Virus record (IMG/VR): IMGVR_UViG_3300035670_000881
Location: 1 to 31,818 of that record
Origin: a virus
DNA: 31,818 nucleotides
Strand: one strand, 5' to 3'
Shown: positions 20,022 to 28,145 of the stretch, in pieces
How positions within the stretch are numbered: position 1 is the first letter of the stretch
Layout of the letters: every line of letters begins with the position of its first letter
Program-made: the position numbers and the translations under genes
The notes under the pieces: model-generated
Told to the model about the DNA's origin: nothing
The model's database searches: none
Seen by the model: the letters and a program-made list of their open reading frames with translations, nothing else

Positions 20022-20889
20022 ACGGGATTGCACGTTCGAAGTACCACCGCGTAATCTTCTCACCGCCGCGTCGTTTCCGCGTGAAGTTCACCCACCAGCC
20101 GCTCGGCAACCGCGGTCCTCTCCCCTTCTCGACGTGATACCCGGCGCCACCCGAGAACTCGTCCTTGAACGTGCCGACGACGTAATGCTCCTGCTCCGTC
20201 GCGAATGGTCGGTACCGCTTCATGCCGAGACGCCACTGCTCATGCGCGACGTAGTAACTGCTGTGAACGTGCCCACTGACGACGAATCGAGCGTCAGGGT
20301 ACGTGACCGCGCGACGTTGCGCCTGAATCACACCCTTCGTGACTTCCCCGCCACCACCGTACCCGTGACTGATCCAGAACGGCACGTCGACGATGCGAGG
20401 ATCGTTCTCATGCCGGATCTTCGCAACCGCGTACGTCTGGTAACCCGGCGTGACTGGCGTGCCGCCCGCTCGCGTGAGGTTCGCGGCGAGGAGCTGCTCG
20501 ATGCGGACGCCCGCGACACGCGCGACACTCGACTCGTGATTCCCCTGCAGGATCACCCAAACGTTCCGAGCGTACGGCAGCAGGAAGTCCGTCACGTCAT
20601 CCAGCACGGCACCCAAGTACGAGCCAGCTTCGGCGTACTCCCGCTTCAAGGCCGATAAGCTAGCGCGCCGATCGCCGTACCCCTGCATGACGTCGAAGAC
20701 GTCGCCGAGAAGCACGACGAGTGCATCCCGCTCGACAGCTTCGTCGAGGAGCGCCCGTACGGCTTGCCGATCAGCGCGAGCATTGTCGAGATGCAAATCC
20801 CCGAGGAATAACAGCGTCGCCGGGTTACCAGTGGCAGTCTTACCGATCGCGATAGGGACGTGGGGATGCTGCTGGATTTCCCAACTCAC
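20020..20889 (-). CDS. Calcineurin-like metallophosphoesterase
   Basis: 289 aa with all five metal-binding blocks: GDLHLD (Asp31, His33), GDVFD (Asp63), GNHE (Asn117, His118), His175 in WISHGYGGG, and GHVH (His207, His209). It should hydrolyse phosphomonoesters or diesters; in phages this family may act on nucleic acids, nucleotides or cell-wall-linked phosphates. It is the last gene of the late operon, coupled by ATGA to the coiled-coil membrane protein gene next to the lysin, which is an unusual place for such an enzyme. Start fixed by that overlap. Confidence 0.88.
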   Translation of the reverse strand: MSWEIQQHPHVPIAIGKTATGNPATLLFLGDLHLDNARADRQAVRALLDEAVERDALVVLLGDVFDVMQGYGDRRASLSALKREYAEAGSYLGAVLDDVTDFLLPYARNVWVILQGNHESSVARVAGVRIEQLLAANLTRAGGTPVTPGYQTYAVAKIRHENDPRIVDVPFWISHGYGGGGEVTKGVIQAQRRAVTYPDARFVVSGHVHSSYYVAHEQWRLGMKRYRPFATEQEHYVVGTFKDEFSGGAGYHVEKGRGPRLPSGWWVNFTRKRRGGEKITRWYFERAIP

Positions 20890-21134
20890 TTCGCATCCCC
20901 GTGCAGCTCACGAATCAGATTCTCAAGGTGACGAACGCGCTGCTCGAGCTCCTGCCGATAAGCGCGTTCGCTGTTCAACTCGAGCCGCAAGTTCCTCACG
21001 ACGAGTTCCATCGTCTGCACAGCCGTATGATCCGCACTCGCATTCTTCCCGCGGCGAGTGAACCAGTGCGTCAGGACGGCACTCAGGACGCTGCTGCCAA
21101 GCGCGACGAAACTGACGAGCACCTCGGTGCTCAA
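20886..21134 (-). CDS. Single-TM coiled-coil protein, possible holin partner
   Basis: 82 aa from a TTG start four bases after the preceding stop; ATG 21185 in frame would give 99 aa but overlaps the neighbour by 47 bases and has no ribosome site. One hydrophobic helix (VLVSFVALGSSVLSAVLTHWF) is followed by a basic turn (TRRGKN) and a long coiled coil (LRLELNSERAYRQELEQRV). This topology occurs in small phage lysis proteins. It lies between a second TM protein and the phosphoesterase, downstream of the lysin. A holin or anti-holin role is an inference. Confidence 0.6.
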   Translation of the reverse strand: MSTEVLVSFVALGSSVLSAVLTHWFTRRGKNASADHTAVQTMELVVRNLRLELNSERAYRQELEQRVRHLENLIRELHGDAK

Positions 21135-21138
21135 GGCG

Positions 21139-21510
21139 TCACATCTTCCCGGCCTGCTCCATGAACGCAGTGAGGGCAGGGTCATCGTTCACGGTGGCAG
21201 TCGCGATGCGAACTGGCGCATCCTGTTTCGCTTGAACGACTTCAGGTTCCGTTTCGGCATCGTGCTTGAAGACCCCGACGAGATTCAGGATCGTGACGGC
21301 CGCGTCGATGAGGAGCTCGATCGCCTTCACGGCCTGCTCACCCCACGCTAGATTCAATCGCAACGCGGTCGCTCGCAAGTAATCGAGGACGAGTTCCTTC
21401 TTCTTCGCGCCAGTCGTGTCCTTACTCGCGACGGACTCCACGACGGCGATGCCGGCAATGACGTGAGGCAACCACGCGAGGATGATCGGAATGAACTGCA
21501 GGTAACGCAT
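21139..21510 (-). CDS. Membrane protein next to lysin, holin candidate
   Basis: 123 aa from ATG 21510, GGAGG five bases upstream. The N-terminal helix (FIPIILAWLPHVIAGIAVV) is membrane-spanning. The middle (KKKELVLDYLRATALRLNLA, AVKAIELLIDAAVTILNLVG) has a second moderately hydrophobic helix, and the C-terminus is acidic with a terminal helix. Size and place directly after the lysin fit a holin that forms pores for endolysin release, and the pattern resembles LL-H/phi-type holins, but no family signature is certain. Confidence 0.6.
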   Translation of the reverse strand: MRYLQFIPIILAWLPHVIAGIAVVESVASKDTTGAKKKELVLDYLRATALRLNLAWGEQAVKAIELLIDAAVTILNLVGVFKHDAETEPEVVQAKQDAPVRIATATVNDDPALTAFMEQAGKM

Positions 21511-21600
21511 GCGAACCTCCACCCTCAGGGTATCAAGACCGACCGCATCTGGTTACGCGCCGCATTCGTCTGCGACGCAACCAACTGACGATCCGGTGAA
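21511..21600 (-). other. Short gap after the lysin gene
   Basis: 90 bases between the lysin stop and the next start. Apart from the ribosome site of the next gene I see no gene, hairpin or clear promoter in it. It is one of the few gaps in an otherwise overlapping operon. Confidence 0.5.
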
Positions 21601-22098
21601 TCACGCGAGGCGAGCGACGAGTGTCGTTCGGAAGAACACCAGCGGCGTGACGCTCGTGTTCCTGCGATTGAATCCTTCCGGCCTGAATCTGGGGTTGATG
21701 TTCTCGAGGACGAGATCGTGCTCGAGGAGAATCCCGACATGCCCAACGAACGTTCCCGCCTTCGTCGGTGCGACATCCCACCTGAAGAGCAGATCGCCTG
21801 GCTGCGCGAGTTCCCGCATGATCCGATTCCCGATGTACCGCTGTCCCGGCGCGGGTTCGATGATCCCGTACCCATCACTGCGGAGGCTGCGTTCCATGTC
21901 TCGCGCCCACGGGTCGTTGTCATCGCCGGGAGCGCGTTCCACGCGAGCTGTGAGATAGGAGTCGTAGAAGTTGATGCCGAGCGCATGCTCGACGACGATC
22001 CGCGTCATCTTCAGGCAGTACCCGCTCGCGACGGGAAGCTGAAGTTCACCCGCGAGCGCCTTCGTGCAGCTCCTACTGATTCTCTCGTTGCTTGTCAC
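21601..22098 (-). CDS. NlpC/P60-like peptidoglycan hydrolase (endolysin)
   Basis: 165 aa from GTG 22098, GGAGG ten bases upstream, overlapping the glycosyltransferase gene by 26 bases. Catalytic Cys28 in VASGYCLKMTRIVV and His120 in GTFVGHVGILL, followed by VLENINP, form the NlpC/P60 or CHAP-type triad; the PGDLLFRW turn before the His is typical. It would cut peptide bonds in cell-wall peptidoglycan. No signal peptide, so it needs a holin. An upstream frame extension to 22206 is shadow of the overlapping gene. Confidence 0.78.
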   Translation of the reverse strand: MTSNERISRSCTKALAGELQLPVASGYCLKMTRIVVEHALGINFYDSYLTARVERAPGDDNDPWARDMERSLRSDGYGIIEPAPGQRYIGNRIMRELAQPGDLLFRWDVAPTKAGTFVGHVGILLEHDLVLENINPRFRPEGFNRRNTSVTPLVFFRTTLVARLA

Positions 22099-22870
22099 GC
22101 TGTTTGCGCCTCCGATCGACGAATGCTTGCGCGATGCTCGCGCGGGTTCTGAGGACGGGACGGTACTTCGGGCCTTCCGCCCAGGCGTCGATGAACTCGC
22201 CGCCATCGAGCGGATCGAACCACCGCATCCCGAAGCTCATGCTGCGCATGATGCGATTCGTTTGCTCTCGACCCGTTCGATCCTGCCGATGCTGCACCGG
22301 GTGCGGGAGGATGCTGAAGACGCGCTCGTTCCGGTTCTCGCGGAGCCAGACGTGCAGGCGTCCATCCCACGGGTTGCGATGCGATCGACCATCCGTGCGA
22401 GTAAGGACTTCGATCATGGTGTCGAGGAGCCGCGCGGGAATGAGGACGCATTGCGTGCCGAAGAGTGCCGCGCGTTCCCTGACGGCGTACGCTCCGCGGA
22501 CGAGTGCTTCCTCGTTCGTGATGCTCCGCTCGATCTCCCGACCGAAATGCTCTCGCAAGCGCGCCGGCGTATCGTTCAGGTACAAGTACGTGACGGCGTC
22601 CAGGCGGACGGCGAGATCGAGTGCCCACGGGAACAGTTGCTGGTCGATGTCGATGTCGTCCTCGACGTACAGGGTCGGGAGGCGTTTCGTTGCCGCGTGC
22701 GTGAGTGCTTCGTGGGCGATCGCGCGATTCTGCGCTGGTCCAGCTGGATTGCAGGGGCTGAGGAAGACGATGGGGTCGAGACCAGCCTGCCGGAGTTGCG
22801 GGATCGTGCGTGCTCGCGCTGTCTCCCGAACGCGGCAGGATGCCATGACCGTCAGGACGTCATGGGACAC
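22073..22870 (-). CDS. Second glycosyltransferase-like protein
   Basis: 265 aa from GTG 22870. Family features: VLTVMASCRVRETARARTI, AGLDPIVFLSPCNP, the DXD-type TLYVEDDIDID (residues 67-76), AVTYLYLND and a later DGRLHVWLREN. The arrangement (short N-terminal strand, TIPQL helix, acidic metal motif, then helices) parallels the plus-strand glycosyltransferase at 19285. It lies in the tail-fibre part of the late operon, which suggests it modifies virion proteins or host surface glycans late in infection. The acceptor is unknown. It overlaps both neighbours. Confidence 0.72.
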   Translation of the reverse strand: MSHDVLTVMASCRVRETARARTIPQLRQAGLDPIVFLSPCNPAGPAQNRAIAHEALTHAATKRLPTLYVEDDIDIDQQLFPWALDLAVRLDAVTYLYLNDTPARLREHFGREIERSITNEEALVRGAYAVRERAALFGTQCVLIPARLLDTMIEVLTRTDGRSHRNPWDGRLHVWLRENRNERVFSILPHPVQHRQDRTGREQTNRIMRSMSFGMRWFDPLDGGEFIDAWAEGPKYRPVLRTRASIAQAFVDRRRKQRDKQRENQ

Positions 22871-23375
22871 CGAAGAGCACCATCCGCGCTCGCTCGACCG
22901 TGATCGAGGCCGAGCTGGTCTTGTTCGCGAACCAGACACTCACGACGTCATCCTCGTCGAGTTCGAGGAGCCACATGGAGTGCAGCTTCGCGACGACTTG
23001 ATTCGTCACGCTCGCATTGCATTCCGTCGCGTCGATCGGCGTGCCGTTCAACGCGAGTTTGATGCCGAGCGTCTTCGGTGCGGATGCCGTGACGTCCGCG
23101 GTCGCGATCACGTACGTCATCTGCGGTCCCGGATCGGTGCGGCGAATGCCGAACACGCCGCTGGCGCCGGCGGCGGTACCGACGTCCGTGGTGCCCTCCA
23201 AGGTGCCTGTGAGGCCGCTGTTGATGAACACCCCTGGCGTGATGCCAGTGAAGTCGATCGTGCCGCTTGTCGTGCGGTACAGCGCGCCTCGGAACTGGTT
23301 AGCGGGTGGACCCGCGGGTCCGACGGCTCCCGCCGTGACGACGAGCGTTTCGGTGTTGTCGACGACGACGATCAT
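22860..23375 (-). CDS. Tail tip or fibre protein, beta-rich
   Basis: 171 aa. N-terminus MIVVVDNTETLVVTAG then a short collagen-like GPAGPPANQF, then a beta-rich domain (FINSGLTGTLEGTTDV, MTYVIATADVTA, VSVWFANKTSSASITV) ending in RARMVLFGVP, like TNF/C1q-type jelly-roll domains of phage receptor-binding proteins. Start overlaps the previous stop by ATGA. Its role in host contact is inferred from fold pattern and position after the fibre genes. Confidence 0.65.
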   Translation of the reverse strand: MIVVVDNTETLVVTAGAVGPAGPPANQFRGALYRTTSGTIDFTGITPGVFINSGLTGTLEGTTDVGTAAGASGVFGIRRTDPGPQMTYVIATADVTASAPKTLGIKLALNGTPIDATECNASVTNQVVAKLHSMWLLELDEDDVVSVWFANKTSSASITVERARMVLFGVP

Positions 23376-23713
23376 GCCTTGACCTCCCGCTCGACCGTCA
23401 GGGCGCCATCGAGGATCGTGAGACGCCTCGAGTCACTGAAGGTGATGGTGATCTCGTACACGTACCAGTTCAGCGTGAGTGCTCGCGTTTGCGTCGGTGT
23501 GAGCGTAAGGGTGAAGACGCCACCCGTCGCGTTCGTGATGACGACCTCGGGAGCGGTCGTGAACTGCAGCGCAGGTGCGCCGCCGGGGACGGGAGCGATG
23601 CTGAACTCCACCGTGGCGCCGAGGAGACTCACGGGCGTCGTGTTGTCATCTTCCTTGACGGCGATCTGGTGCTTGAACGTGTCGCCTTGCCTGGCTGTGA
23701 ACGTGTACGCCAT
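23372..23713 (-). CDS. Baseplate upper-protein-like (BppU N-terminal) protein
   Basis: 113 aa. The pattern TFTARQGDTFKHQIAVKEDD, VSLLGATVEFSIA, GVFTLTLTPTQTRAL, YVYEITITFSD and LTILDGALTVEREV is that of the small Ig-like/BppU N-terminal proteins in siphophage tails. The last 25 residues (DGALTVEREVKA) are typical. It probably anchors the receptor-binding protein to the tail tip. ATG directly follows the TAG of the gene before; the stop overlaps the next start (ATGA). Confidence 0.75.
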   Translation of the reverse strand: MAYTFTARQGDTFKHQIAVKEDDNTTPVSLLGATVEFSIAPVPGGAPALQFTTAPEVVITNATGGVFTLTLTPTQTRALTLNWYVYEITITFSDSRRLTILDGALTVEREVKA

Positions 23714-23998
23714 CTAGGGTTCCTCCTCGGGATCCGGTTCGGGTTCGGGTGCTGGCGGGGAAATGAACTCGTCGAGGACTGGATCGTACGTGCCACCGAT
23801 CCGAGCGTACCGACCACGGAACGAACCGTCCTCGCTAGTCTCCAACCACGTGTCTTGATTCCGATAGAGGCCGTGCAGGAATGCTTGACCGAGCGGTTCG
23901 CTGTCGGGGAAGGACAAGTTGCCGCAATCTTGATTGCTGACGACGACTACTTGGTCGATGATGCCGTCCGCGGGAACATGCGCGAAGAGGTGACTCAT
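23714..23998 (-). CDS. Small tail-region protein with acidic Pro tail
   Basis: 94 aa. MSHLFAHVPADGIIDQVVVV then a Cys-rich turn and SFRGRYARIGGTYDPVLDE, which resembles the short phage proteins with a Y-A-x-I-G-x-x-Y-D motif common next to tail fibres. The last dozen residues are PEPEPDPEEEP, an acidic Pro repeat. Start fixed by ATGA overlap. Possibly a fibre-associated or assembly protein; exact role unknown. Confidence 0.7.
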   Translation of the reverse strand: MSHLFAHVPADGIIDQVVVVSNQDCGNLSFPDSEPLGQAFLHGLYRNQDTWLETSEDGSFRGRYARIGGTYDPVLDEFISPPAPEPEPDPEEEP

Positions 23999-24834
23999 GA
24001 GAGGGGGTACCTAATCACGATGATGCCGCTTCCTCCGTTGCCTGCGTTTGCATCATCTGCACCACCGCCGCCATCTCCGGTATTCGCTGCGCCAGATGCG
24101 CCACCCGTACTTGGGGTCACTTGCCCATCGCCGCCGGTTGCGTACGTGACGCTTGAGCCGGTGATGTCGCTTGCAAGGCCAACGCCGCCGACGGTTTCGA
24201 CAGTGTTGTTATTAGCCGATGCGTTCGATGCGGCTCCACCGGCACCGCCCCCACCGGCTGCCGCAGCAACGGTTCCAGCAGTTCTTGTTGCGCTCGCATC
24301 ACCACCTTTGTTCCCCTGGCCGCTTGTTCCTGCTCCACCTGTTGCAGTCGTCGTTCCGGTTGTCGATCTCGACACTGCGGCTCCGCCGCCGCTGCCTCCC
24401 GATAATCCATTGTTATCGCCGAAGTTGTTTGAGCCGCCACCACCGCCCCCGGTGGCAGTGATTGAAAGTTCAACGATTTGGCTATTGCTACCGCTTGCGC
24501 CAGCGTCGTTTACGGTTGCACCAGCGCCACCGCCGCCGATCGTAATCGTGTAAGTCGTTGCGGTGACCGTGCTGGAGCCGGTTAGCATGCCGCCAGCGCC
24601 GCCGCCAGCGCCAGCGTTAGCTCCTCGACCTCCTCCTCCGCCGCCTGCGACGACGAGGTACTCGATCAATCCATCAGAACCAGCGTCAGACACGACGAAC
24701 GAAGTGCTGCTCGTAAACGTGTGGATCTTGTAGTTCCCGACGGTAGTCTCAGTGCCGCCCGTCGCGCTGATCGGAACGAATCCGCCTGCGGCATTCGCGA
24801 GGAACGCTGGGTCACCCAGCTTGAGGGTCTTCAC
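23995..24834 (-). CDS. Glycine-rich tail fibre tip/adhesin-like protein
   Basis: 279 aa from GTG 24834 (GTGA overlap). After IHTFTSSTSFVVSDAG and IEYLVVAGGGGGG it has at least seven polyglycine runs separated by short variable stretches, ending NGGSGIIVIRYPLS. This is the known layout of glycine-rich phage adhesins and fibre tips, where Gly-helix bundles display variable loops for receptor binding. No RBP family can be named with certainty. It is a strong candidate for a host-range determinant. Confidence 0.8.
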   Translation of the reverse strand: MKTLKLGDPAFLANAAGGFVPISATGGTETTVGNYKIHTFTSSTSFVVSDAGSDGLIEYLVVAGGGGGGRGANAGAGGGAGGMLTGSSTVTATTYTITIGGGGAGATVNDAGASGSNSQIVELSITATGGGGGGSNNFGDNNGLSGGSGGGAAVSRSTTGTTTATGGAGTSGQGNKGGDASATRTAGTVAAAAGGGGAGGAASNASANNNTVETVGGVGLASDITGSSVTYATGGDGQVTPSTGGASGAANTGDGGGGADDANAGNGGSGIIVIRYPLS

Positions 24835-25607
24835 GGTTCAACCGCCCACGCGGCGATGATGTCGGTCTCGTTCGTTCCGAACGCCGTCAGCGTCAGGATG
24901 CCGACCTTGTTCGCGTTGAGCGTGAAGCCCGACGCGGGTTTCGTACCCACCCAACGCCAGCTCGCCGAGTAAGTGATCGTGCGATTCGTGCCACCGTTGA
25001 TGATCCTCAGGGTCGCCGATCGACCCGCCGCGCGGTTACTCGTCACGAGCGACGTGATGTTCCCCGTCAGCGTCCCTGTCGTCTGAAGCATCGAGCTGCT
25101 CAAGTCCACGGTGATCGTGCCCGAGGTGCCAAGCGTGACGAGCGTCGTCTCGACCTGTTTATTCGTGACGATCGCACCCGTCATCGTGCCGCCCGACAAC
25201 GCGAGGAGGTCACCGACGGCGACGGAGGCTTGCTTGATGAGCTTTCCGGTTGTTCCGTCGAAGAGCGCGATCCGATCCGTCGTCACGCTCGACGGTCCCA
25301 CGACCAGATCAGCTTCGAGCTTCGTGCCGTCCTGCAGAACCTTGCCGGTCGTACCGTTGTACACGGCGACCCGTCCCGAGGTCGCGCTAGCGGGACCCTC
25401 CACGAGATTCGCTTCCGTCTTCGATCCCTGCTTCACGAGCTTCCCGGTCGTGCCATCGAACACGACCAACCGCTCATTCGTGACGGTCGTTGCGGGACCC
25501 TCGACAGCCTTCCCGAAGTTATTGTTCACCTTCGTCATGCCCGCCCGAGGAGTATCCCCAGTTCCGTCGTTCGCGACGGTGCCAACATTCACGGTCTCGA
25601 AAGCCAT
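24831..25607 (-). CDS. Tail fibre protein with tandem repeats
   Basis: 258 aa. The N-terminus VNVGTVANDGTGDTPRAGM then KVNNNFGKA is the common fibre-attachment motif. Three repeats of 33-34 residues follow (starting near residues 37, 71 and 104), each with a G-P-(A/S) turn, (L/V/I)-x-(V/L)-(F/Y)-(D/N)-GTTGK(L/V) and a short loop. Residues 140-258 are a beta-sandwich-like C-terminal part (TGTLTGNITSLVTSN, SATLRIINGGTNRTITYS). It probably forms a trimeric fibre shaft that carries the glycine-rich tip. Start fixed by TGATG overlap. Confidence 0.82.
   Translation of the reverse strand: MAFETVNVGTVANDGTGDTPRAGMTKVNNNFGKAVEGPATTVTNERLVVFDGTTGKLVKQGSKTEANLVEGPASATSGRVAVYNGTTGKVLQDGTKLEADLVVGPSSVTTDRIALFDGTTGKLIKQASVAVGDLLALSGGTMTGAIVTNKQVETTLVTLGTSGTITVDLSSSMLQTTGTLTGNITSLVTSNRAAGRSATLRIINGGTNRTITYSASWRWVGTKPASGFTLNANKVGILTLTAFGTNETDIIAAWAVEP
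25200..25499 (-). repeat. Three tandem repeats (about 100 bp each) in the fibre gene
   Basis: They code for three 33-34-residue units with the shared core DGTTGKL(V/I)KQ or NGTTGKVLQD. DNA copies have diverged, while the protein pattern is kept, which implies an old duplication under selection. Confidence 0.75.
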
Positions 25608-26068
25608 CAGTTCCTCCCGCTCGCCGTCACGAACACCATATCGACACGGTACCCCGCCTCGATCGGCGTTCGCGCGAACGACTGCAACGCCAGAATGTCA
25701 AAATCCCCAAAAATCACCCGGATCAGAACGGCATCCTCAGCGGCAGACTGAACTGCGCTCACGTCCCCCGCTGCCGTCACGATGCCATCATTCGCCACCG
25801 ACCACACTTCACCAGTCACGCGCAGCAACTGAGGACCAGGTCGACCACTGCCAGCCTGGAACCAGACGCTCCCGTACGGATTCCTGAGCATCTGACGATC
25901 GAACGTGATCGAATCCGCTTGAGCATTCCCGACAATGTACGACCACGATCCCGATGAATCACGAAAAATCACGAAGCCATTCGTCGCGGGAGCATCCTCA
26001 TCCCACGTGAACGCTGTCGTGCTATCCAGCGTGATCGCGGTCGTATCAAGCGTCACGAACGGCGTCAT
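25607..26068 (-). CDS. Baseplate-associated protein of unknown function
   Basis: 153 aa, beta-rich (TTAFTWDEDAPATNGFVIF, SWSYIVGNAQADSITFD, ILALQSFARTPIEAGYRV). It looks like a virion protein with one fibronectin-like sandwich and a C-terminal part. No known family. Coupled by ATGA upstream and TGATG downstream, between the large tail protein genes and the fibre. Confidence 0.65.
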   Translation of the reverse strand: MTPFVTLDTTAITLDSTTAFTWDEDAPATNGFVIFRDSSGSWSYIVGNAQADSITFDRQMLRNPYGSVWFQAGSGRPGPQLLRVTGEVWSVANDGIVTAAGDVSAVQSAAEDAVLIRVIFGDFDILALQSFARTPIEAGYRVDMVFVTASGRN

Positions 26069-26430
26069 GCTGGACCCGTCGGCGCGAACGCGAGCGTCAC
26101 GAACACATGCGGTTGCTCCAACTCGATCGTCGCACTCACGATCCCATCCACCGCTTGCGTACCCTCGTAAGTCACCACTTGCGTCGCCAAGTTCGCCGTC
26201 GCGATCACCGAGTACGCTGCCTCGTACGCTTCCTTGTACGACGCCTCATCCATCAGGACCCGCACGGTGAGTGGTGATGGTAACTCGAGGAGATCGCCAT
26301 CCACGCGAGCATCCGTCGAGTACCTCGGCTGGAATGCCGTGACGGCGTACGATTTCGTTCTCGGCTGGATCGTGTACACGTTGAACGTCAGGACGCTACC
26401 GACGCTCGGCGTGATCGACAGGGGAGTCAC
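26065..26430 (-). CDS. Tail/baseplate protein of unknown function
   Basis: 121 aa from GTG 26430 with AAGGAG five bases upstream. Beta strands alternate (SVLTFNVYTIQPRTK, LLELPSPLTVRVLMDEAS, IVSATIELEQPHVFVTLAF). It may be a small tail-tip or fibre-adaptor protein. No family recognised; position between the large tail protein and the fibre genes is the main evidence. Confidence 0.65.
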   Translation of the reverse strand: MTPLSITPSVGSVLTFNVYTIQPRTKSYAVTAFQPRYSTDARVDGDLLELPSPLTVRVLMDEASYKEAYEAAYSVIATANLATQVVTYEGTQAVDGIVSATIELEQPHVFVTLAFAPTGPA

Positions 26431-28145
26431 AGCGTCTCCTTCGTTTGAGTGAGGCGACGAACGAGGGCGTCGAGCACGATCGCTTCCGCTTCGAGATCAG
26501 CGTCGTACCGCTGCCCGGCGTAATACCTCGTCGTGACGCCGCCATCGATCGTGATGCGGTACTCGACGCGCTCGACGGGCATGATGACGTTCGTGCCGCC
26601 GTCACCAGGTGCGATATCCAGTTCCGTCGCGATCCCCTGGTACCCCTGCAGGTCGACGATTGCGGCTTCCTGCTGCAACGGCTTGATGAGACTCTGGAAG
26701 ACGCGATCCCTGACGTCAGTATCGACTTCGTACATAGCGCAATCGTAGATTCGCAAGCCAGTCACGCCGAGGATCTTGATGAACTGAACAGGGTCGATCG
26801 TGATCGACGTTGCTGGCGCTGGTGGATTCAATGGAATCACGACCTGCCTCGGGATGATTTCCGTGTCCGTGTTCGTCGCGGGAAACTCGTACACGACCTC
26901 ACTCGTCCACGTGTACTGAGTCGGACCGATAAAAGCCGACTTCGAACCAGTTCTCAGAATCGGCACTGGCGCATCGCTGCTGTACCAGAGAACGATGACG
27001 TCTCCAGCTTCAGCGTCGATTTGGATGACGCTCGGATCAGACCAATCGACCGCCTGCCCACTGGCGTGAGCGACAGCTGCGCCAGCGTAAACGCTCGCGT
27101 AAGTCGTCAGGTCCCCATCCGTGCCATCAGCAAGATCGTTCCAATCAGCATTCGCTGCGAACGACTCGCTTCTCCTGATGTAGTAATCAAGCGGGTTCGT
27201 GACTGTGATGACCTTCTGAATCAACGGTGCATCACTGACGCCTGGAAAGACGGCAGTCGTCGGCTGTATCGACAATGCACCAAAAGCGTTGCCGGTCATA
27301 TCGACCGTCGTACTGCTTGTCGCCTCACGAGAAAGCACAGTCACGACATTCGCTTGAGGTCCGCCAGCAAACAGTACGAGGTACGGGAACGTGAACTGGT
27401 TCTCTGTCGAGATGGGTTGCCATTCGACGCTGACATTCGGATCGGTCTCATCAACCGCAAGGCTAGAATCGAACACGCGACGGAAGAAGAAGTACCCCGT
27501 CGCATCGACACCCCACCTGACTGGAGGAACGACATCGCCAGCGTTGAACGTGACGCCGTCGTACACGTACGTCTCGCTGGCTGGCACGATGAATGCGCCG
27601 ACTTGCGCTGCTCTCTGATCGAGGAAGTCCCCGAAAATCTGAAAGTCCGTCTGCGCAGTTCCGATCGAGAATCCAGTCGTGGGTGTCGAATCTGAATCCC
27701 TCGTCACGCCGGGGTAAACAGTCACGCCAAGAGGACCAGTAAGACTGAATGCCGGAAGATCAGCAGCATCCGTACTGGTGAGGCTAGCGTAAGGCCAGTA
27801 CGGAAGCCGAACGATCGGAGCCTCGTACATCCGCTGCTTCAACCCGAGCGCCTCGTACACCTGCACGCGATCCGATCGAGTCGTCCCGACCGTCGTCACG
27901 ACACCCTTCCAGACACTCACCCACGAACTCGTACCCGTGTCGTACAGCTGCAGGGTGATGATGTACCTCGGACCGATCGCGTTCCTGCTCGGCAACGCGC
28001 TGAACTGCATCGTGAGGCAGTTACCAGCGGAGTCGACATCGAAGCTGTCGAAGCTTACGATGCCGCCATCGCCGTCCACTTGACCTGGTCCGTACGTCGC
28101 GACGCTAACGTTCGCTGGCGTCGCGACCTGCAATCGCCACTGCAT
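26427..28145 (-). CDS. Large tail tip protein (Dit/Tal-region type)
   Basis: 572 aa directly after the tape measure, where siphophages carry distal-tail and tail-associated proteins. It starts MQWRLQVATPANVSVATY and has many beta-strand stretches and aromatic loops (YIITLQLYDTGTSSWVSVWKG, YVYDGVTFNAGDVV, ATGYFFFRRVF), ending in RRLTQTKETL. Segments such as LQVATPANVSVATYGPG and WVSVWKGVVT resemble phage hub proteins (gp27/Tal-like), but I cannot assign a named family. It probably builds the tail-tip hub. TGATG overlap with the tape measure. Confidence 0.7.
   Translation of the reverse strand: MQWRLQVATPANVSVATYGPGQVDGDGGIVSFDSFDVDSAGNCLTMQFSALPSRNAIGPRYIITLQLYDTGTSSWVSVWKGVVTTVGTTRSDRVQVYEALGLKQRMYEAPIVRLPYWPYASLTSTDAADLPAFSLTGPLGVTVYPGVTRDSDSTPTTGFSIGTAQTDFQIFGDFLDQRAAQVGAFIVPASETYVYDGVTFNAGDVVPPVRWGVDATGYFFFRRVFDSSLAVDETDPNVSVEWQPISTENQFTFPYLVLFAGGPQANVVTVLSREATSSTTVDMTGNAFGALSIQPTTAVFPGVSDAPLIQKVITVTNPLDYYIRRSESFAANADWNDLADGTDGDLTTYASVYAGAAVAHASGQAVDWSDPSVIQIDAEAGDVIVLWYSSDAPVPILRTGSKSAFIGPTQYTWTSEVVYEFPATNTDTEIIPRQVVIPLNPPAPATSITIDPVQFIKILGVTGLRIYDCAMYEVDTDVRDRVFQSLIKPLQQEAAIVDLQGYQGIATELDIAPGDGGTNVIMPVERVEYRITIDGGVTTRYYAGQRYDADLEAEAIVLDALVRRLTQTKETL

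Noticed and set aside
19966-20658. 230-codon plus-strand frame starting after a second TACCATC box
   Set aside because: Antisense to the metallophosphoesterase, crosses the terminator, and has shadow composition.
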